A DNA stretch of 13,026 nucleotides, taken from positions 13,755 through 26,780 of the forward strand of contig DBXX01000028.1 of assembly GCA_002309675.1 (NCBI GenBank), in the 5' to 3' direction. Positions 1 to 7,350 of this stretch are shown here, piece after piece; position 1 is the first letter of the stretch; every line of letters starts with the position of its first letter. The notes under the pieces were generated by a model. It was not told the DNA's origin and did no database searches. It saw only the letters and a list, made by a program, of their open reading frames with translations. A program made the position numbers and the translations under genes. The stretch comes from Lachnospiraceae bacterium UBA1201 (GTDB lineage: Bacteria; Bacillota; Clostridia; Lachnospirales; Lachnospiraceae).

Positions 1-300
1 GATTACGATAAGTCCGCTGAGTATTGGAACGATGTACTTCGTTTGAACGGTAACTACGATCTGGCTTACATCGGTGTAGGTCGTGCACTTCTTCGTCAGG
101 ATAAATACTCCGAGGCTATGGAATATTTCAAGGCGAAGCGTGACCGGAGAAACTACTCGAAGGCATTTGAGCAGTACCGCAAAGAGCAGATCGAAGATCA
201 TATCGGTGATTTTGTTAAGGCATTGATCGTTCTTTTGATCGGTGTTTGGCTGATCAAGAAAGTACGTAAAATTCAAAAGGAGGTTAGAGAATGCGATTAA
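1..300 (+). CDS. C-terminal end of a TPR-type protein with a terminal transmembrane helix (5' end outside window)
   Basis: The reading frame is open from base 1 and ends at TAA 298-300, so only the last 99 residues are present. The visible part begins with a helix pair of tetratricopeptide style (YDKSAEYWNDVLRLNGNYD, then LAYIGVGRALLRQDKYSEAM), where the small and aromatic residues fall at TPR positions. A charged stretch and one hydrophobic helix (FVKALIVLLIGVWLI, about 25 residues before the end) follow, with a basic tail of KK/RK residues. This suggests a protein anchored by its C-terminus with the tail in the cytoplasm. In related Firmicutes operons a beta-propeller/TPR membrane protein often precedes YIP1 and DUF5696 genes; that is family knowledge, and the N-terminal domain cannot be seen here. 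The last codons overlap the next gene and contain its ribosome binding site, so translation is probably coupled. Confidence 0.8.
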   Translation, partial: DYDKSAEYWNDVLRLNGNYDLAYIGVGRALLRQDKYSEAMEYFKAKRDRRNYSKAFEQYRKEQIEDHIGDFVKALIVLLIGVWLIKKVRKIQKEVRECD

Positions 301-968
301 AGAAAATCAAGCTTTCGTCGTTTATCAGCAAAGAATGGCTGAGTCATTTCGGCAAAACGCTTAAGTATTCCTTATATGTTATCTTTCATCCTTTTGACGG
401 CTTCTGGGATCTGACTCATGAAAAGAGAGGATCTGTAGGCGCAGCAAACTTTTTGGTTTTCCTGTTTCTTGTGCTGAACATCCTGAAGTTGCAGTTCACC
501 AGTTTCCTGGTAAAAAACATCAATTTGAACCGAATCAATATGTGGGTCGAGATCGCGTCTGTAATCGCGCCCATCCTTCTGTGGTGTGTATCCAACTGGG
601 GCTTCACCACTCTCATGGATGGTAAAGGACGACTGAAGGAAGTATACATGGGTACCGCTTATGCGCTGACTCCTATGATCATTATCGGATATCCGATCAT
701 GATCCTCAGTAACTTCCTCACGATCGAAGAGATCACGTTCTATACTTTCTTCGATACACTGGGAATGATTTGGTTTGTTGCTCTGGTTTTAGCCGCAATG
801 ATGATGATCCACGACTATTCATTGTCCAAAACGGTTTTCTCCAGTATCCTGACGATCATCGGAATGGCAGTTATCGTATTCATCCTGGTTGTATTCTTCA
901 GCTTGATCAGTGATGGTATCGCGTACTTTGTTTCCGTATATCAGGAAATTCAGTTCCGGTTCTATTAA
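291..968 (+). CDS. YIP1-family integral membrane protein
   Basis: This 225-residue polytopic membrane protein carries the bacterial Yip1-domain signature HPFDGFWDLTHEKRGS at about residues 33-48. Roughly five hydrophobic segments follow, at about 51-72, 86-103, 118-143, 152-173 and 183-208. A second conserved-looking stretch, NWGFTTLMDGKG (102-113), lies in the first cytoplasmic loop. The ATG at 291 is chosen because AGGAGGT sits at 278-284 with a 6-base spacing. The start overlaps the previous gene by 10 bases, which suggests translational coupling. The molecular role of bacterial YIP1 proteins is not established. In Firmicutes they recur beside DUF5696 lipoproteins and sugar ABC transporters, so a role in assembling or sensing at the membrane is plausible but inferred. 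No transport or catalytic motif is visible. Confidence 0.85.
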   Translation: MRLKKIKLSSFISKEWLSHFGKTLKYSLYVIFHPFDGFWDLTHEKRGSVGAANFLVFLFLVLNILKLQFTSFLVKNINLNRINMWVEIASVIAPILLWCVSNWGFTTLMDGKGRLKEVYMGTAYALTPMIIIGYPIMILSNFLTIEEITFYTFFDTLGMIWFVALVLAAMMMIHDYSLSKTVFSSILTIIGMAVIVFILVVFFSLISDGIAYFVSVYQEIQFRFY

Positions 969-1002
969 AGACGTAGATTGTGAGAAAGGAGGACTTGATC
1001 CA

Positions 1003-3573
1003 ATGAAAAAATTCATCAAGACCGCGGGTGTGTTGTTGCTTTCCGCGACGATGATGTTTGGAGTCACGGCTTGTGAGAACAGCAAACCGGAGCTTGAGCG
1101 TATTATGTATGAACATATTGGCCCGGGTGAAGGCGAGAAAGAAGAGCCGATCGTGATCTCCAATGAATATCTGGAAATGACATTCGATCCGGCCACAACT
1201 GCGTTTGATATCTTAGATAAAAGCACAGGCAAAACATGGCATTCATGTGCCGTTGATCCGGACAGTGATCCTGTAGCTACCGCGGACTTCAAAAAGACCA
1301 TGGCATCTATGGTAGTAATGGAGTTCAGTTCCATTCAGGGTGACACAAAGCCTTACAATACGCAGAAGCACAGTGTTGATAATCACTACTATGAGATTGA
1401 ACACGATAGTAATTCGATTACCGTTCATTATACGATCGGTGAGCTGGCAAAAACATTCTTTATCCCTGTTGTAGCAAACGAGGAAGAGATGAATGTGTAT
1501 TTAGACCAGCTTTCTGCGAAGGATAAGCGTGCGGTTAAGAATATATATCGTCTCTACGATATCAATAAACTGCAGAAAAATGACAACAAAGAAGAGCTTT
1601 TGGCGAAATATCCGAAACTGGCAGAAGAGAAGCTTTATATCCTTCGTGAAGGTCAGCCGAATTATATGCTGCAGGAAGTTGAAGACTTGCTCAAGGAACT
1701 TGGATTTACCGAGGAAAAATACAGAGAGCAGGCTGCAGAGTATAACATCTCCGTTGACAGCGGCGATAAGCCTGTCTTCAATGTAACTATTAAGTACACG
1801 CTCGATGGCGACACACTTGTAGCAGAAGTTCCGATGGATGGACTTCGCTATCCGTTGGATAACCCGATCACACGTTTGAAGATCCTTCCTTATTTCGGAT
1901 GCGGTTCTTCGAAGGATGAAGGTTATCTGTTCGTTCCGGATGGTCCGGGTTCGTTGATCGATTTCAACAACAACAAGACACAGCAGATCCTGTATTATTC
2001 CAATATGTATGGTTGGGACGTTGCACAGACTCGTACTTCCGTCGTAAACGATAACCAGTGTCATCTGCCGGTGTTCGGCATCAGCAATAACGGAAGTTCG
2101 TTCATCTGCGCATTAGAAGAGGGCGCTGCTTATGCAGCGATCGAAGCTGATATTGCAGGCCGTATTACCAACACCAGAAACTATGTATGCTCGAGTTACC
2201 AGATCTGTCATAGTGAGAAACTCGATGTACAGGGTAAGGTAAGCGGTAACATGTTTATGTACGAGGAACAGCTTCCTCAGGATGAAGTGCTTCGTCAGCG
2301 TTATATCTTTTGCGATAATGATGGTTATGTTGATATGGCGAAGACCTATCGTGGTTACCTGCAGGAGAAGTATCCTGAGTACATGAAGAAACTTGAGGAC
2401 TCGACTGTACCTATGACGGTCGACATTCTCGGATCCATCGAGATTCTGAAGCAGATCGCAGGTATTCCTACCAATACTCCTCAGGCTTTGACCACTTATA
2501 AAGAAGCCGCTGCACTTATCGCAGATATGGCAGATGAGAATAAGTGGAAAGACATTAATGTGCGTTATCTCGGATGGTTCAACGGAGGTGTTTTGAACTC
2601 CGCTGCGACAGAGATTCGGCTGATCGGCGCACTGGGCGGAAAGAGTAGCCTGAAGAAGGTTGTATCCACTGCCCAGGAGAAGGGCTTTGACATCTATCTG
2701 GATGGTGAAGTTCAGTTCGTTTACGGAAATAAGATGTTCGACGGATACAGCAGGAACAGCGATACCGCTAAACTTGTAAACCGTGAGTATGTTAAGCTAT
2801 ATGATTTCTCGCCGGTATGGTTCGGCCAGATGAAAGATAGAGATTATTACTGGCTTGCTAGACCCTCTGTTACCGTGGAGATGATGGAGAACATCCGTGA
2901 GTATGCCGGCAAGATCGGTACCGAAAATTACTCCTTCGGAAGTGTAGGTAACAAGTTGGGTGCGGATTACAACGTTAAGCATCCGGTATCTCGTCATGCG
3001 ACGCTGAATATGCAGGCCGAAAAGATCAAGGAACTGGTTGACGGTGGTTCGAAAGTCCTGGTTGACGGCGGTAACTTCATGCCTTCCGTATATGCAAATG
3101 TTTTAGTTAATATTCCGGTTCAGAGCCAGAATATGAGTATTTTGGATCACCAGATACCTTTCTACGGAATGGTATTCCATGGCACCAAGCAGATCATGGG
3201 TAAGGCGATCAACCTTGCTTCGGATTATTCCAATAATCTCCTTGCTTCCATCGAGAATGGATGCGGCCTTTATTTCGTATTCATGGACGAGTCCACGGTA
3301 ACGCTTCAGGAAACGTATTTTACGAAGTATTACGGAGCGGATTACAGCAAGTGGAAGAAGGAAGCAGCTGAGCTGTATCGTAAGTTCCAGATCGAACTCG
3401 GTTCTACATATAATCAGTATATCGTAGATCATAAGATCGTTAAGGAAGGCGTAAATTACATTGAGTATGAAGACGGAACCCGTGTATACGTAAACTATCA
3501 TTCATATAACGAGACGGTTGACGGTATCACAGTTCCTGCGAACAGCTTCAAAGTAACGAAAGGAGGTAACTAA
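1003..3573 (+). CDS. DUF5696 domain-containing surface lipoprotein of a sugar-uptake operon
   Basis: This 856-residue lipoprotein begins with KK, a hydrophobic stretch and the lipobox VTAC with Cys24, so it should be anchored to the outer face of the membrane. The start is ATG 1003, because AAAGGAGG lies at 985-992; an in-frame ATG at 910 would overlap the YIP1 gene and has no such site. Residues about 50-290 are beta-rich. The stretch YLFVPDGPGSLIDF (308-321) is typical of DUF5696 proteins. The region about 490-760 alternates beta strands and helices, with an aspartate in DIYLDGEVQF and a repeated VDGG motif, and resembles the (beta/alpha)8 barrel of glycoside hydrolases. Hydrolase activity is therefore possible but unproven, and I cannot name catalytic residues. 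It lies directly before two permease genes (2-base gap), so it probably handles or presents the same oligosaccharide outside the cell. Confidence 0.85.
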   Translation: MKKFIKTAGVLLLSATMMFGVTACENSKPELERIMYEHIGPGEGEKEEPIVISNEYLEMTFDPATTAFDILDKSTGKTWHSCAVDPDSDPVATADFKKTMASMVVMEFSSIQGDTKPYNTQKHSVDNHYYEIEHDSNSITVHYTIGELAKTFFIPVVANEEEMNVYLDQLSAKDKRAVKNIYRLYDINKLQKNDNKEELLAKYPKLAEEKLYILREGQPNYMLQEVEDLLKELGFTEEKYREQAAEYNISVDSGDKPVFNVTIKYTLDGDTLVAEVPMDGLRYPLDNPITRLKILPYFGCGSSKDEGYLFVPDGPGSLIDFNNNKTQQILYYSNMYGWDVAQTRTSVVNDNQCHLPVFGISNNGSSFICALEEGAAYAAIEADIAGRITNTRNYVCSSYQICHSEKLDVQGKVSGNMFMYEEQLPQDEVLRQRYIFCDNDGYVDMAKTYRGYLQEKYPEYMKKLEDSTVPMTVDILGSIEILKQIAGIPTNTPQALTTYKEAAALIADMADENKWKDINVRYLGWFNGGVLNSAATEIRLIGALGGKSSLKKVVSTAQEKGFDIYLDGEVQFVYGNKMFDGYSRNSDTAKLVNREYVKLYDFSPVWFGQMKDRDYYWLARPSVTVEMMENIREYAGKIGTENYSFGSVGNKLGADYNVKHPVSRHATLNMQAEKIKELVDGGSKVLVDGGNFMPSVYANVLVNIPVQSQNMSILDHQIPFYGMVFHGTKQIMGKAINLASDYSNNLLASIENGCGLYFVFMDESTVTLQETYFTKYYGADYSKWKKEAAELYRKFQIELGSTYNQYIVDHKIVKEGVNYIEYEDGTRVYVNYHSYNETVDGITVPANSFKVTKGGN

Positions 3574-3575
3574 AG

Positions 3576-4541
3576 ATGGCGGAAAACAATGCTACGCCTG
3601 AGATCACTCAGGTTGTGAACGTGCCAAAGGCAAAACGGCGCGGAAGTACCATGGCAAAGCGTAACGCGATCGCGGGTATCCTCTGGACGCTTCCATTTAC
3701 GATTGGTTTCATCGCATTTATGCTGGTTCCGATGTTCGAGACGTTACAGATGGCATTCAGTAATGTAACGATCGATATCCCGAACCACAGTTATGTCAAA
3801 GAGTGGGTCGGATTAAAGAACTTCGATTATATCTTGAATGCAGACCCGATATATAAGCGTCAGCTTTTAGAGTCTCTTGGTAACATGGGATTGCAGATCA
3901 TTGCGGTCTTGATCTTCAGTTATTTCGTAGCGTTCCTGTTAAATCAGGAATTTAAGGGTAGAGCATTTGTAAGAGCGGTGTTCTTCTTACCGGTTATTCT
4001 TTCTTCCGGTATCCTGTTGAACCTGGATACAAACAACTCCCTTTTGAATGGCATTTCAACTCTCATTAAAGAGTCTAACAATGCTGCTTCTCGTGTAACC
4101 GGTGTTTTGGAAGACATTCTTGCATCCGGTAACAGTCAGATGAGTGATTTGATGCAGACCATCTTCGATCTCGTTAACAGTGTTTACGATATCGCGATCG
4201 CATCCGGTATTCAGATCATTATCTTCCTTTCCGGACTGCAGACCATTCCGGCCAGCATGTACGAAGCTTCCAAAATGGAAGGTTGTACCGGATGGGAGAG
4301 CTTTTGGAAGATCACCTTCCCTATGACAAGCTCATTAATCATTGTAAATGTAGTTTACTCGATCATCGACTTTTGTACGCGCTCGGACAACGTCGTCATG
4401 TCTCAGGTTAAAGCAACGATGCTTCAGAAAATGGATTATGGCCTGACATCCTCTATGGCATGGTTATATTTTGCATGTATCGCTGTCATCGTCGGCCTGG
4501 TAACATTTATCATATCAAAGTGGGTATACTATTATGAGTAA
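3576..4541 (+). CDS. Sugar ABC transporter permease, first subunit (MalF/UgpA-like)
   Basis: This is a 321-residue inner-membrane permease of the CUT1 carbohydrate-importer type. About six hydrophobic segments are visible: about 32-56, 103-123, 131-149, 200-225, 251-266 and 291-317. The EAA loop that docks on the ATPase is at residues 230-249 (EASKMEGCTGWESFWKITFP), with the conserved glycine and final proline. An RRGS-type basic N-terminus precedes the first helix. ATG 3576 is preceded by AGGAGGT at 3561-3567 and lies two bases after the DUF5696 stop. Its 3' end overlaps the next permease gene by 8 bases, as usual for a heterodimeric permease pair. The substrate cannot be read from the sequence; the neighbouring xylan-type hydrolases make xylo-oligosaccharides the leading guess. 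Confidence 0.93.
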   Translation: MAENNATPEITQVVNVPKAKRRGSTMAKRNAIAGILWTLPFTIGFIAFMLVPMFETLQMAFSNVTIDIPNHSYVKEWVGLKNFDYILNADPIYKRQLLESLGNMGLQIIAVLIFSYFVAFLLNQEFKGRAFVRAVFFLPVILSSGILLNLDTNNSLLNGISTLIKESNNAASRVTGVLEDILASGNSQMSDLMQTIFDLVNSVYDIAIASGIQIIIFLSGLQTIPASMYEASKMEGCTGWESFWKITFPMTSSLIIVNVVYSIIDFCTRSDNVVMSQVKATMLQKMDYGLTSSMAWLYFACIAVIVGLVTFIISKWVYYYE

Positions 4542-5547
4542 AGAGAAACAAATCAAATTAGGAACACAGATGTCCTATTGGGAGAGAAACCGGTTATCAC
4601 ATGGTTATCTGCTCCGCAAGAGCATCCGTAAATGGTCCATCAGCATATTCCGAGCTGTGCTGTTATTCGGACTTTGCTTCCTGATCGTTCAGCCACTTCT
4701 TAACAAACTCTCTGTCAGCTTCATGGAAGAGCGGGATCTGTACGACTCAACCATCATATCGATTCCCCGTCATTTTACGACGGCGAATTACACGAAGGTT
4801 GCCGGCCTGATCAAGTATCAAACCGCATTGATCAATACATTGTGGGTATCACTGCTCTCCTCGTTACTGCAGATCATCTCTTGCACGATGATCGGTTATG
4901 GTTTCGCAAGATATAAGTTCCCGTTTAGGAATGTCCTCTTTGCGTGTGTTATGCTTACCATCATCGTTCCGCCGCAGACCATCATGAGCTCATTGTATCT
5001 GCACTTCCAGTTCTTTGATTTCGTTGATTTCTTCGGCATCTTCAAGATGATCACCGGAAAGAGCATCACTCAGGTCAGCCTGATCGGTAACGGTGTCGCT
5101 TACTTCATGCTTGCGGCAACCGGTATGGCACTTCGTAGCGGCCTTTACATCTTCATGCTTCGTCAGTACTTCCGCGGAGTTCCGAAGGAACTTGAGGAAG
5201 CTGCTTACGTAGACGGTTGCGGTAAGATCCGTACATTTATCCAGATTATGCTTCCCGATGCAAGACCGATGCTTACATCCGTTTTCCTGTTCTCCCTGGT
5301 ATGGCAGTGGACGGATAACTTCTACAGCACTTTGTTCTTCCGTAAGATCACACTTCTTACCGATAACCTGGGAAGTATCCCGGAGAAATTGATGGATGTT
5401 CGTACCAACACACCGGCTACGACTGCTTACGGTCAGATGATGACTGCGACCGGTATGTTGATCACCATCGCACCTCTGCTTATTCTGTACCTGTTCGCTC
5501 AGAAAGGCTTTGTAGAAAGCTTGAGCCAGACCGGTATTAAGATGTAA
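4534..5547 (+). CDS. Carbohydrate ABC transporter permease, second subunit (MalG/UgpE-like)
   Basis: This 337-residue permease partners the preceding subunit. The EAA loop is at residues 222-241 (EAAYVDGCGKIRTFIQIMLP) and closely matches the family consensus. Hydrophobic segments lie at about 40-58, 97-121, 134-158, 185-206, 246-260 and 305-322. The C-terminus GFVESLSQTGIKM has the FV(E)G(I/V)xxTG(A/I) form common at the end of MalG-like subunits. The N-terminal cytoplasmic tail of about 38 residues is longer than in many relatives and rich in Lys and Arg. The start overlaps the stop of the upstream gene. No ATP-binding subunit lies in the window, so the importer probably uses a shared ATPase encoded elsewhere; that is typical of Gram-positive CUT1 systems but inferred here. 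Confidence 0.93.
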   Translation: MSKEKQIKLGTQMSYWERNRLSHGYLLRKSIRKWSISIFRAVLLFGLCFLIVQPLLNKLSVSFMEERDLYDSTIISIPRHFTTANYTKVAGLIKYQTALINTLWVSLLSSLLQIISCTMIGYGFARYKFPFRNVLFACVMLTIIVPPQTIMSSLYLHFQFFDFVDFFGIFKMITGKSITQVSLIGNGVAYFMLAATGMALRSGLYIFMLRQYFRGVPKELEEAAYVDGCGKIRTFIQIMLPDARPMLTSVFLFSLVWQWTDNFYSTLFFRKITLLTDNLGSIPEKLMDVRTNTPATTAYGQMMTATGMLITIAPLLILYLFAQKGFVESLSQTGIKM

Positions 5548-5615
5548 GAGGTAACACATTTTATTTTGTGCAACATCCCATTAGGGGTTAAGCAATAAAT
5601 ATTAGGAGGTAAACT

Positions 5616-7124
5616 ATGAGAAAGTTTCAAAAAGCAACAGCACTCGCTTTGTCATCGGCTATGGTTCTGACTGCACTTGCAGGATGTTCCTCCGATAGCA
5701 AAGAGACCACCGCAGCTAAGGAGACGCAGGCGCAGAACACAACTGCAGCTGACAGCAAGCCTGCTGACACCACAAAGGCTGATGACAAGCCCACCGAAGC
5801 TAAAACAACAGAAGCTCCTGCTCCCAAGTCTAAGCTTGAGAAGTATAAGGAAGCTGGCGTTGACCTTAAGGGCCGTGACGTAAGAATCGTTAACTGGTGG
5901 GAGACCGAACCCGGTGAGCCGGCTAACCAGTACGAGGAAGATCTTTATGCTTATCGTGATGATATCCAGACTGGATTGAACTTCAAGATCCACACCGATA
6001 ACATCGGTGGTTGGGGCGAGAGCTACACCACTCAGCTTTCTTCTTCCATTACAGCAGGCGAGCCTATCGGCCAGATCTGCGTATTGGATGCAGGTTGGGT
6101 AGCAGGTCTTATGAACAACAAGATGTTCGCTCCGCTTGATACTCTTAGCTATCTTGATTTCAAGGAAGAGAAGTGGAACCAGGGTGTTCTCGAAGCAGTT
6201 ACATTCGCTGGTCATGTTTATGGTATGGCAGTAGACCACGAGCCTCGTGGCGGTATCTTCTTCAACAAGAGACTCCTTCAGGAAGCTGGTTACGGCGCTG
6301 ACGATCTCTATGATTTCCAGAAGGAAGGCAAGTGGACATGGTCTAAGTTCGAAGAAGTTCTGAAGGCTTGTACAAGAGATAAGGACGGCGACGGTGAGAT
6401 CGATACTTGGGGTATGGTTAACTTCAACAGTGACTACTTCGCAATCGCTATCTACTCTTCAGGTGCACAGTTCGTATCTAAGGATAAGGACGGACATTTC
6501 GTAAACGAGATGACCAGCCAGAAGTTCCTGGATGCTCTTACATGGGCTAACGACATGTGGCAGAACTACGCTGAGCCGCAGCCTGCTGATTCCTCATGGG
6601 ATTACTTCAAGGCTTGCTTCGCAAAGGGTGAAGCTGCTATGCGTGTAACCGAGGAATATGCTAAGTCTGAGTTCAGAAATACTCTGACTGATGAGTGGGG
6701 CTTCGTATGCTTCCCTTGCCCGGATGGACAGGAGATCCTTTGCTACGATAAGGAAAACGTTCTGTTTATTCCTTCTTCTTACAGCAATGACGAAGCTAAC
6801 GAAATCGCTCTTGCATACGACCTGTTCACAGATCCGGTTCCGGGTTATGAAGATGGCGATGCTTGGAAAGAAGCTTACTACAGCCAGTATGTAGATAAGA
6901 GAGCTGTTGATGAGACTCTTCAGATGATGAAGAGAGGTAAGAACATCAAGAACCGTATGGATTCCTTCGTATCCGGTCTTGGTGACACACTTGGTGATGG
7001 TTTCATTTGGGCTATCGCTGGTAAGACTCTTACACCTGCAGAAGCTGTTGAGCAGAAGAAGGGTGCATGGGATCAGGTTATCGCTGATCAGAATGCTGCT
7101 CTTGATGCACTTCAGTCTAAGTAA
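5616..7124 (+). CDS. Extracellular solute-binding lipoprotein of the sugar ABC transporter
   Basis: This 502-residue lipoprotein has the signal MRKFQKATALALSSAMVLTA followed by the lipobox LAGC with Cys24. Residues 25-75 form a low-complexity Thr/Ala/Lys/Asp/Pro linker that holds the binding domain away from the membrane. The mature domain has family-1 solute-binding features: a beta strand near residue 90, the paired tryptophans NWW (93-95), the hinge-like MAVDHEPRGGIFFNK at about 204-218, and an acidic loop RDKDGDGEIDTWG (254-266) that looks like a calcium-binding turn. ATG 5616 follows TAGGAGGT at 5603-5610. The 68-base spacer after the permeases holds only a weak hairpin (about 5553-5570), possibly an mRNA processing point. 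Codons are strongly biased to GCT, AAG, GAC and ATC compared with neighbours, as in a highly expressed gene. Ligand specificity is not readable from the sequence. Confidence 0.93.
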   Translation: MRKFQKATALALSSAMVLTALAGCSSDSKETTAAKETQAQNTTAADSKPADTTKADDKPTEAKTTEAPAPKSKLEKYKEAGVDLKGRDVRIVNWWETEPGEPANQYEEDLYAYRDDIQTGLNFKIHTDNIGGWGESYTTQLSSSITAGEPIGQICVLDAGWVAGLMNNKMFAPLDTLSYLDFKEEKWNQGVLEAVTFAGHVYGMAVDHEPRGGIFFNKRLLQEAGYGADDLYDFQKEGKWTWSKFEEVLKACTRDKDGDGEIDTWGMVNFNSDYFAIAIYSSGAQFVSKDKDGHFVNEMTSQKFLDALTWANDMWQNYAEPQPADSSWDYFKACFAKGEAAMRVTEEYAKSEFRNTLTDEWGFVCFPCPDGQEILCYDKENVLFIPSSYSNDEANEIALAYDLFTDPVPGYEDGDAWKEAYYSQYVDKRAVDETLQMMKRGKNIKNRMDSFVSGLGDTLGDGFIWAIAGKTLTPAEAVEQKKGAWDQVIADQNAALDALQSK

Positions 7125-7135
7125 TGGACTAACAA

Positions 7136-7173
7136 CCTGTAATATACAGGACTCAATAATGCTGTAAAGCATT
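7136..7173 (+). other. Two small hairpins in the 3' untranslated region of the binding-protein gene
   Basis: Two perfect 6-bp stem-loops lie between the stop codon (7124) and the terminator. CCTGTA 7136-7141 pairs with TACAGG 7145-7150, and AATGCT 7158-7163 pairs with AGCATT 7168-7173. With the terminator they make three successive hairpins in about 80 bases. Such structures can block 3' exonucleases and keep the binding-protein message more abundant than the permease part of the transcript. That role is inference; the pairing is visible. Confidence 0.5.
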
Positions 7174-7179
7174 AACAGG

Positions 7180-7218
7180 GAGGCCTTCTCTCCGATAAAG
7201 AGAGAAGGTCTCTTTTTT
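7180..7218 (+). terminator. Rho-independent terminator of the ABC-transporter operon
   Basis: A 13-bp stem (GAGGCCTTCTCTC at 7180-7192 with GAGAGAAGGTCTC at 7200-7212, one G-T wobble) closes a 7-base loop and is followed directly by six T residues (7213-7218). It lies 56 bases after the stop of the solute-binding protein gene. This marks the end of the transport operon and implies that the GH3 gene downstream has its own promoter or depends on read-through. Confidence 0.93.
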
Positions 7219-7260
7219 AAAAATATATCATTTTTTGACTAAGAATATAACTGTTCTGAA

Positions 7261-7350
7261 ATGGCGGAGAAAATAGAGTATATGATCGATAATGTGCCGG
7301 AATTCGATCCTTTCGAAGGCACAGGGATCAAAAAAGAGGAGGTTTTATAA
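7261..7350 (+). CDS. Possible 29-residue ORF abutting the GH3 start
   Basis: An ATG at 7261 opens 29 codons ending in TAA 7348-7350, with the GH3 ATG following at once (TAA-ATG). The product begins MAEKIEYMIDNVPEFDPF and is acidic with no membrane segment; I do not recognise it. No Shine-Dalgarno sequence precedes it, while the GH3 ribosome binding site lies inside its last codons. A weak promoter-like pair (TTGACT 7235-7240, TGAAAT 7257-7262, 16-base spacer) sits just before the ATG, so if real the message could be nearly leaderless. A hairpin inside it pairs GTGCC 7294-7298 with GGCAC 7318-7322 and TTCGA with TCGAA. It could be a translational-coupling leader peptide, the tail of a deleted gene, or chance. 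Confidence 0.25.
   Translation: MAEKIEYMIDNVPEFDPFEGTGIKKEEVL

Noticed and set aside
910..1002. Earlier in-frame start for the DUF5696 protein
   Set aside because: It would overlap the YIP1 gene by 59 bases and place 31 residues before an obvious lipoprotein signal; AAAGGAGG at 985-992 supports ATG 1003.
4990..5559. 189-codon minus-strand ORF and other antisense ORFs over the operon (e.g. 819-1334, 1501-2064, 5652-6239, 6594-7172)
   Set aside because: They are shadows of well-supported plus-strand genes, without ribosome binding sites or recognisable domains.
5548..5615. Separate promoter for the binding-protein gene
   Set aside because: The 68-base spacer is AT-rich but holds no convincing -35/-10 pair; only a weak hairpin is visible.
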